A stretch of DNA of 64,000 nt from the NCBI RefSeq assembly GCF_025938155.1, contig NZ_JAPCZG010000005.1, positions 186,001 through 250,000 of the forward strand, given 5' to 3'. The DNA comes from Novosphingobium sp. KCTC 2891. GTDB taxonomy: Bacteria > Pseudomonadota > Alphaproteobacteria > Sphingomonadales > Sphingomonadaceae. The position numbers and the translations under genes were made by a program. Numbering within the stretch: the first letter of the stretch is position 1; every line of letters starts with the position of its first letter. The notes beneath the pieces were generated by a model. That model was not told the origin of the DNA. It did not search any database and was given only the letters and a program-made list of their open reading frames with translations. Below are positions 60,043 through 64,000 of this stretch, one piece after another.

Positions 60043-61466
60043 GCGGGCCGAGCTTCCTGCGCGCCGCGTTGACCGGCGTCGCCACGATGGCCCTTGCTGC
60101 CTGCACCGTGGGGCCGGACTATCATCTGCCGCAAAAGGCGGCAGTGAACCTGCCCGCCGCGAACGGCCCGCTTGGCCAGGAGCCGGGGCCGCGCTCCGGG
60201 CTGACCCGCCCGGACGACCTGCCGCCGCGCTGGTGGCACATGTACGACGACCCGGTGCTCGACCAGCTCGAGGAACAGGCGCTGGCGGGGAACACCGAAC
60301 TGCGCGTGGCAGCGGCCAATCTCGCCCGCGCGCAATCGATGACCCGCGCGGCGGAAGGCGCCAACGAGCCGGAATTCAGCGTCGAGGCGGCAGCGCAGCG
60401 CGCGCGGCTTTCCGGAGAATCCTTCTTGCTGCCGGAATCGCTGCCCGTGGCCAACCTGGGCCATGTCGGCGTGGAGATGAGCTACCAGCTCGACCTGTTC
60501 GGGCGCGTCCGCCGCTCGGTGGAAGCCGCGCGTGCCGACGAGGAGACCGACGAGGCGCTGATGGGCGCGGTCAAGGTCACGCTGGCGGCCGAAGTGGCGC
60601 GGGCCTACCTCGCCCATTGCGGCGCGCAGGAAGGTGGCGACCTCGCCGAAGCCGCGCTCAAGGTGCAGGAGCGCATCGCGGACAGCGCGCGGCGGCTGGC
60701 GGCGGCCGGGCGCACAAGCACGATCGAAGTGACCGCGGCGGAAGGCCGCGTGGCGCAGGCGCGGGCGGAGATACCGCTTCACGCCGCCCGGTCGCGCGCG
60801 GCGCTCTATCGGCTCGCCTTCCTGATGGGACGCGCTCCTGCCGATTTCCCCCGCGAAGCGCTGGCGTGCCGGCGCCTGCCGATGATCGCCCGGCCGCTGC
60901 CCGTGGGCGACGGCGCGGCGCTGCTGGCGCGGCGGCCGGACGTGCGCGCCGCCGAACGGCAGCTGGCGGCGGCCACCGCGCGCATCGGCGTCGCCACCGC
61001 CGATCTTTACCCGCACATCGGCTTCGGCATCTCCGCCGGATCCACCGGGTTCCTTGCGGACATCGGCAAGGCGGCGGCCAACAGCTGGGGCATCGGATCG
61101 CTGATCCAGTGGGCGTTCCCCGGTGCCGGCGCGCGCGAACGGGTGCGCGCGGCTCATGCCGACACCGACCGGGCACTGGCCCGCTTCGACGGCGTGGTAC
61201 TGGGCGCGCTGCGCGAGACCGAGACCGCGTTGTCCTCGTACCAGCACGATCACGACCGCGCGCTGGCGCTGGCGGACGCGCGCGATGCCGAGGAGCGCGC
61301 CGCCGAGGAGCAGAAGCGGCTCCACGATGCCGGCCGGGCGCCGGTGCAGGCCGATCTGGGCGGACAATTCGCCCTGGTCGCCGCGCGTGCGCGCGAACTG
61401 GCCGGGCGCGAGGCCGTGGCGCAGGACCAGGTCACGCTGTTCCTCGCCCTGGGCGGAGGATGGTAG
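60039..61466 (+). CDS. NodT/OprM-family outer-membrane efflux lipoprotein
   Basis: TolC-like outer-membrane channel. The 475-residue protein has a lipoprotein signal with lipobox LAAC22, then CTVGPDY, the usual start of the mature NodT family. Two repeated coiled-coil halves follow, each with the pattern NTELRVAAANLARAQ and the later LLARRPDVRAAERQLAAATA. The start is GTG overlapping the adaptor stop (GTGA). It completes a tripartite pump with the FUSC and HlyD proteins. Confidence 0.93.
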   Translation: MSGPSFLRAALTGVATMALAACTVGPDYHLPQKAAVNLPAANGPLGQEPGPRSGLTRPDDLPPRWWHMYDDPVLDQLEEQALAGNTELRVAAANLARAQSMTRAAEGANEPEFSVEAAAQRARLSGESFLLPESLPVANLGHVGVEMSYQLDLFGRVRRSVEAARADEETDEALMGAVKVTLAAEVARAYLAHCGAQEGGDLAEAALKVQERIADSARRLAAAGRTSTIEVTAAEGRVAQARAEIPLHAARSRAALYRLAFLMGRAPADFPREALACRRLPMIARPLPVGDGAALLARRPDVRAAERQLAAATARIGVATADLYPHIGFGISAGSTGFLADIGKAAANSWGIGSLIQWAFPGAGARERVRAAHADTDRALARFDGVVLGALRETETALSSYQHDHDRALALADARDAEERAAEEQKRLHDAGRAPVQADLGGQFALVAARARELAGREAVAQDQVTLFLALGGGW

Positions 61467-61532
61467 GCCGCGCAAGTGTTGCGAAGCGGCGGTAGCAGGG
61501 CCATATCCGGCCCAGTAGAGGAGCGTTCCGCC

Positions 61533-61916
61533 GTGCCCGATGCAGAAATCAGCGAAGTCGACATTGCCCGCCTAGTCCCCGCGTTCTACGCGCGCGTCCG
61601 GCAAGATCCGGTCTTGGGGCCGATCTTCGACGGCGCGATCCACGATTGGCCCGAACATCTTGGAAAGTTGCAGGATTTCTGGTCATCGGTGATGCTCTCC
61701 AGCGGGCGCTACAAAGGCCAGCCGATGGTCGCGCATGTCCGCCAGGAAACGCACATGACCGCCGGGAACTTCGGCCGCTGGCTGGAGCTGTGGCGCGAGA
61801 CCACCGAGGAATTGCTCGGCCCCGACAAGGCGCAGGCGTTCCAGGCCAAGGCCGACCGCATTGCCGAAAGCCTGCAACTGGGGGTGCAGTTCCACCGCAA
61901 TCGGCGCGCGGCGTGA
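61533..61916 (+). CDS. Group III truncated haemoglobin
   Basis: A 127-residue 2-on-2 globin that binds O2 or NO. Start GTG at 61533 behind GAGGAGCG. Visible features are Y19 in the AFYARVRQDP helix B region, IFDGAIHDWPEHL, W50 and the proximal histidine H74 in ETH74MTAGNFGRWLELW, all typical of group III globins. It overlaps the DUF1971 gene by 1 base. The pairing with a YeaR-like protein points to nitrosative stress. Confidence 0.92.
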   Translation: MPDAEISEVDIARLVPAFYARVRQDPVLGPIFDGAIHDWPEHLGKLQDFWSSVMLSSGRYKGQPMVAHVRQETHMTAGNFGRWLELWRETTEELLGPDKAQAFQAKADRIAESLQLGVQFHRNRRAA

Positions 61917-62221
61917 TGGCGGCGCTTCCATCAGGCGCGCAGCCCTACAAGCGCACCCCCACATTCACGGAAGACAGCGTGCCCGCGGGCCTGCTCAAGG
62001 ATCATTCGACCAAGGACGGGACGTGGGGCCTGATCCGGGTGGAAGAAGGCCGGCTGCGCTATATCATCACCGATCCGCGCCGGGCGGCCGACGAACGCGT
62101 GCTGGAACCGGGCGGTGATCCGGGACTGGTCGAACCGACCATCCTGCACCGTGTCGAGCCGATCGGGAGCGTCCGCTTCCACGTCGAGTTCCTGCGCGAG
62201 GACAACACGGGCGAGGAATAG
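61916..62221 (+). CDS. DUF1971 protein (TehB/YeaR-like cupin domain)
   Basis: 101 residues with the YeaR-like fold: YKRTPTFTEDSVPAGLLKDHSTKDGTWG at the start, then ILHRVEPIGSVRFHVEF near the end. E. coli YeaR is induced by nitrate and nitric oxide. The ATG is inside the stop region of the globin gene (TGATG), so the two are co-translated and probably act together under NO or nitrite stress. Confidence 0.87.
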   Translation: MAALPSGAQPYKRTPTFTEDSVPAGLLKDHSTKDGTWGLIRVEEGRLRYIITDPRRAADERVLEPGGDPGLVEPTILHRVEPIGSVRFHVEFLREDNTGEE

Positions 62222-62297
62222 GCGGCGGGCCGTCCATGACAGCAAGTTAATCCGGCTCTCACCACCGGGACAGCTGGCGCTGCGTAGAAACGGCATC

Positions 62298-63026
62298 ATG
62301 GCCGTCCGCCCATCCCACCGGAAACTGTTCGCGTTGATCGCGGCCCTGCCGATCCTGGCCTTCGCCACGATGGCTGTCGGCGGCTATTTCGACCGGGACG
62401 CCGTTCGCTACCTTGATCCCACGACGCCGCGTACCACCGATCTGGTGGCGGTGTACCTTTCGGGCGACATGGGGCTGGACGTGGGCGCGGGCGAAGGCGC
62501 CGTCGCGGCCTTGCGCGGGCGCGGAATCCCCGTGCTCGCGGTCAATTCCTCGGCGCTGTTCGGCATCGGGCGTGATCGGGCCTATGTCGATGCCCTGGTC
62601 GCCGATGCGGCGGCGCAGGCCGTGGCGCGCAGCGGCGCCAGCCGGGTCGCGCTGATCGGCAATTCCTTCGGCGCCGACGTGCTTGGCACCGGCATCGGCA
62701 CCCTGCCCGCCGACTTGCGCGCCCGGATCGCATCGGTGGTGCTGGTGGTGCCGGGAACCACCGTGTTCTTCCACGCCAATCCCAGCGGCCTGTTCTATCA
62801 GGGGCGGCCCGACAGCGACCCCCGCCGAACCGCACGCCTGCTGCGCGGCCTGCCGGTGACCTGCATCTACGGCAGCCGCGAGGACGAAAGCCTGTGCCGC
62901 GCGCCCGAACTGGCCCGGGCGCGCCGCGTCGCGATCGACGACGGGCACCTGATGCTGCGGCATTACGATGCGCTGGCGAGCGCCATCGCCGACGCAGCGC
63001 TCGCTCCCCCCGGCCCGATGCTCTGA
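62298..63026 (+). CDS. AcvB/VirJ-family alpha/beta hydrolase
   Basis: Periplasmic hydrolase of the VirJ/AcvB group; in related bacteria AcvB removes lysine from lysyl-phosphatidylglycerol. The 242-residue protein has an N-terminal signal or anchor (about 10-28), LSGDMGL, the nucleophile in GNSFGADV, and a GHLML segment near residue 218 that may hold the catalytic histidine. Length matches VirJ rather than the longer two-domain AcvB. It lies upstream of a DUF2147 gene and an mprF/lpiA-type gene, the same pairing seen in other alphaproteobacteria. Confidence 0.85.
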   Translation: MAVRPSHRKLFALIAALPILAFATMAVGGYFDRDAVRYLDPTTPRTTDLVAVYLSGDMGLDVGAGEGAVAALRGRGIPVLAVNSSALFGIGRDRAYVDALVADAAAQAVARSGASRVALIGNSFGADVLGTGIGTLPADLRARIASVVLVVPGTTVFFHANPSGLFYQGRPDSDPRRTARLLRGLPVTCIYGSREDESLCRAPELARARRVAIDDGHLMLRHYDALASAIADAALAPPGPML

Positions 63027-63077
63027 CGTCCTGCAACGCTCGATCGTCTGCCTGAGCAAACCGAAAGTCGCCTGCCC

Positions 63078-63479
63078 GTGCCCCTTTCCGCCCCTCTTCT
63101 CCCGGTCCTCGCCCTTGCGGCGGCGGCGATGTCGCCTGCCGCAGATCCGCTATGCGGTGCATGGCGGAACGAAGACGGCTCGGTATCGGTGCGCGTGGAT
63201 CCGTGCGGCGGCAAGCTGTGCGGCACGGTCACCAGCGCATCGGCCACTGCGATGGCGGATGCACGGGATGGCGGCACCGAGCACCTGATCGGCACGCCAC
63301 TGCTCGAAGGATACCGCCGCGACGGGCGAAACCACTGGAGCGGCACGGTGTTCGTGCCCGACCTGGGCCATCGCTTTTCGTCGCACATCGTCATGCTCGA
63401 TCACAACCACGCGCGCATAGCCGGGTGCCTGATCAGCCATTTCCTCTGCCAGTCGCAGCTCTGGCAACGCCAGCCATGA
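63078..63479 (+). CDS. DUF2147 family protein
   Basis: 133 residues with a signal peptide (about 1-22), then the DUF2147 pattern: an initial GAWRNEDGSVSVRVDPCGGKLCG and later DGRNHWSGTVFVPDLGH. Four or more cysteines could form disulfides in the periplasm. The start is GTG at 63078. It overlaps the mprF-type gene by 4 bp (ATGA). The function of the family is not known. Confidence 0.85.
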   Translation: MPLSAPLLPVLALAAAAMSPAADPLCGAWRNEDGSVSVRVDPCGGKLCGTVTSASATAMADARDGGTEHLIGTPLLEGYRRDGRNHWSGTVFVPDLGHRFSSHIVMLDHNHARIAGCLISHFLCQSQLWQRQP

Positions 63480-64000
63480 CCCCGGCCGCCGATCATTTTG
63501 CGGATTGGGTCGCCGCTCCCGGCTGGCGACCGGTATGGCGCACGCTTGCCGTTGCCGTGCCGGGAGCACTGGTGGCCGCGTTCCTCTGGCACGTCGGTGC
63601 CCGCCTGGCGCACGAGATCAGCCCGGCCGCAGCGCTGGCCGCGTTGCGCGGGCTGGCGTGGCAGCACCTTGCGCTGGCAATCGCGCTGACCGCCGCGAGC
63701 TATCTGCTGCTGACCTTCTACGACCGGCTGGCACAGCGCCTGCTGGGCGTGCGCGTGCCCATCAACGTGACGATGCGCGCGGCTTTCACCAGCTATGCCC
63801 TGTCGCACACGCTGGGCTTCGGCGCGCTGACCGGCGGATCCGCGCGGCTGCGCATCTATGGTCGGGCGGGCGTGCCGGCGGCGACGGTCGCCAAGATCGT
63901 GGTCATCGCGGGCGTTTCGTTCTGGATCGGCGTGGCGGTGGCGACGGGTGCGGCGATGCTCTCCATGCGGACGGCGCTGGCCTTCGGCGGGCTGAAGATC
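63476..64000 (+). CDS. MprF/LpiA-type membrane protein, N-terminal part (cut by window edge)
   Basis: Only the first 175 codons are present. The sequence is a set of membrane helices (about 24-44, 60-80, 95-115, 140-160 and onward) with the family segment SYALSHTLGFGALTGGSARLRIYG, typical of the flippase domain of phosphatidylglycerol lysyltransferase MprF/LpiA and of YbhN proteins. Linkage to the AcvB/VirJ gene favours LpiA/MprF over YbhN; the C-terminal synthase domain that would decide it is outside the window. Confidence 0.8.
   Translation, partial: MTPAADHFADWVAAPGWRPVWRTLAVAVPGALVAAFLWHVGARLAHEISPAAALAALRGLAWQHLALAIALTAASYLLLTFYDRLAQRLLGVRVPINVTMRAAFTSYALSHTLGFGALTGGSARLRIYGRAGVPAATVAKIVVIAGVSFWIGVAVATGAAMLSMRTALAFGGLKI

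Overview
The window is GC-rich, densely coded chromosomal DNA. Repertoire and style point to an alphaproteobacterium of the Sphingomonadales (Novosphingobium/Sphingobium-like): several large TonB-dependent receptors, NodT-type outer-membrane factors, an HWE-family sensor kinase, an NAD-dependent Fds-type formate dehydrogenase and lpiA/acvB-type lipid genes. The genus is an inference. No insertion sequence, phage, CRISPR array or rRNA was seen. The only RNA gene that can be called firmly is tRNA-Ser(TGA) at 3541-3630.

Layout. 1-3444 (minus): end of tmk, a D,D-carboxypeptidase, an RlpA/SPOR lipoprotein and a lytic transglycosylase. 3541-5277: tRNA-Ser, an orphan intrinsic terminator that may end a small RNA, and an HD-GYP protein with a degenerate metal site. 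5374-13212: an IclR regulator divergent from a six-gene acyl-CoA degradation operon that includes a methylsuccinyl-CoA-dehydrogenase-like enzyme and a mesaconyl/itaconyl-CoA-hydratase-like MaoC protein. 13226-17256: LysR, pirin, HWE kinase, PilZ and two small unknowns. 17312-25938: a formaldehyde-to-CO2 module, frmA-fghA followed by fdsG-fdsB-mobA-fdsA-fdsD-fdhD, with a ModE-like regulator at its end. 26044-30173: an SDR, a TonB receptor and a TetR gene next to a perfect operator-like palindrome.

30263-54222 is the most distinctive part: an organosulfur scavenging island. It holds two further TonB receptors, three sulfonate-type periplasmic binding proteins but only one SsuBC transporter core, a TauD-type dioxygenase, two bacterial-luciferase-like (LLM) monooxygenases, an acyl-CoA-dehydrogenase-fold protein that looks like a DszC/SfnC-type flavin monooxygenase, a Gln-type thiol dioxygenase, a triple-rhodanese protein, a cystine/dicarboxylate-type symporter, a class II aldolase, a nitroreductase that may supply reduced flavin, a serine acetyltransferase, a LysR regulator, a peroxiredoxin and an exported RidA. 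The proposed flow is: uptake across the outer membrane, capture and ABC import, oxygenolytic C-S cleavage to sulfite, and assimilation through O-acetylserine into cysteine. The protein families support this flow; the actual substrates are unknown.

54371-64000: a YdhS-like flavoprotein, a LysR gene divergent from an aaeB-aaeX-aaeA-nodT efflux operon, a group III truncated haemoglobin paired with a YeaR-like protein, and the start of an acvB/virJ-DUF2147-mprF(lpiA) lipid-modification operon that runs off the right edge.
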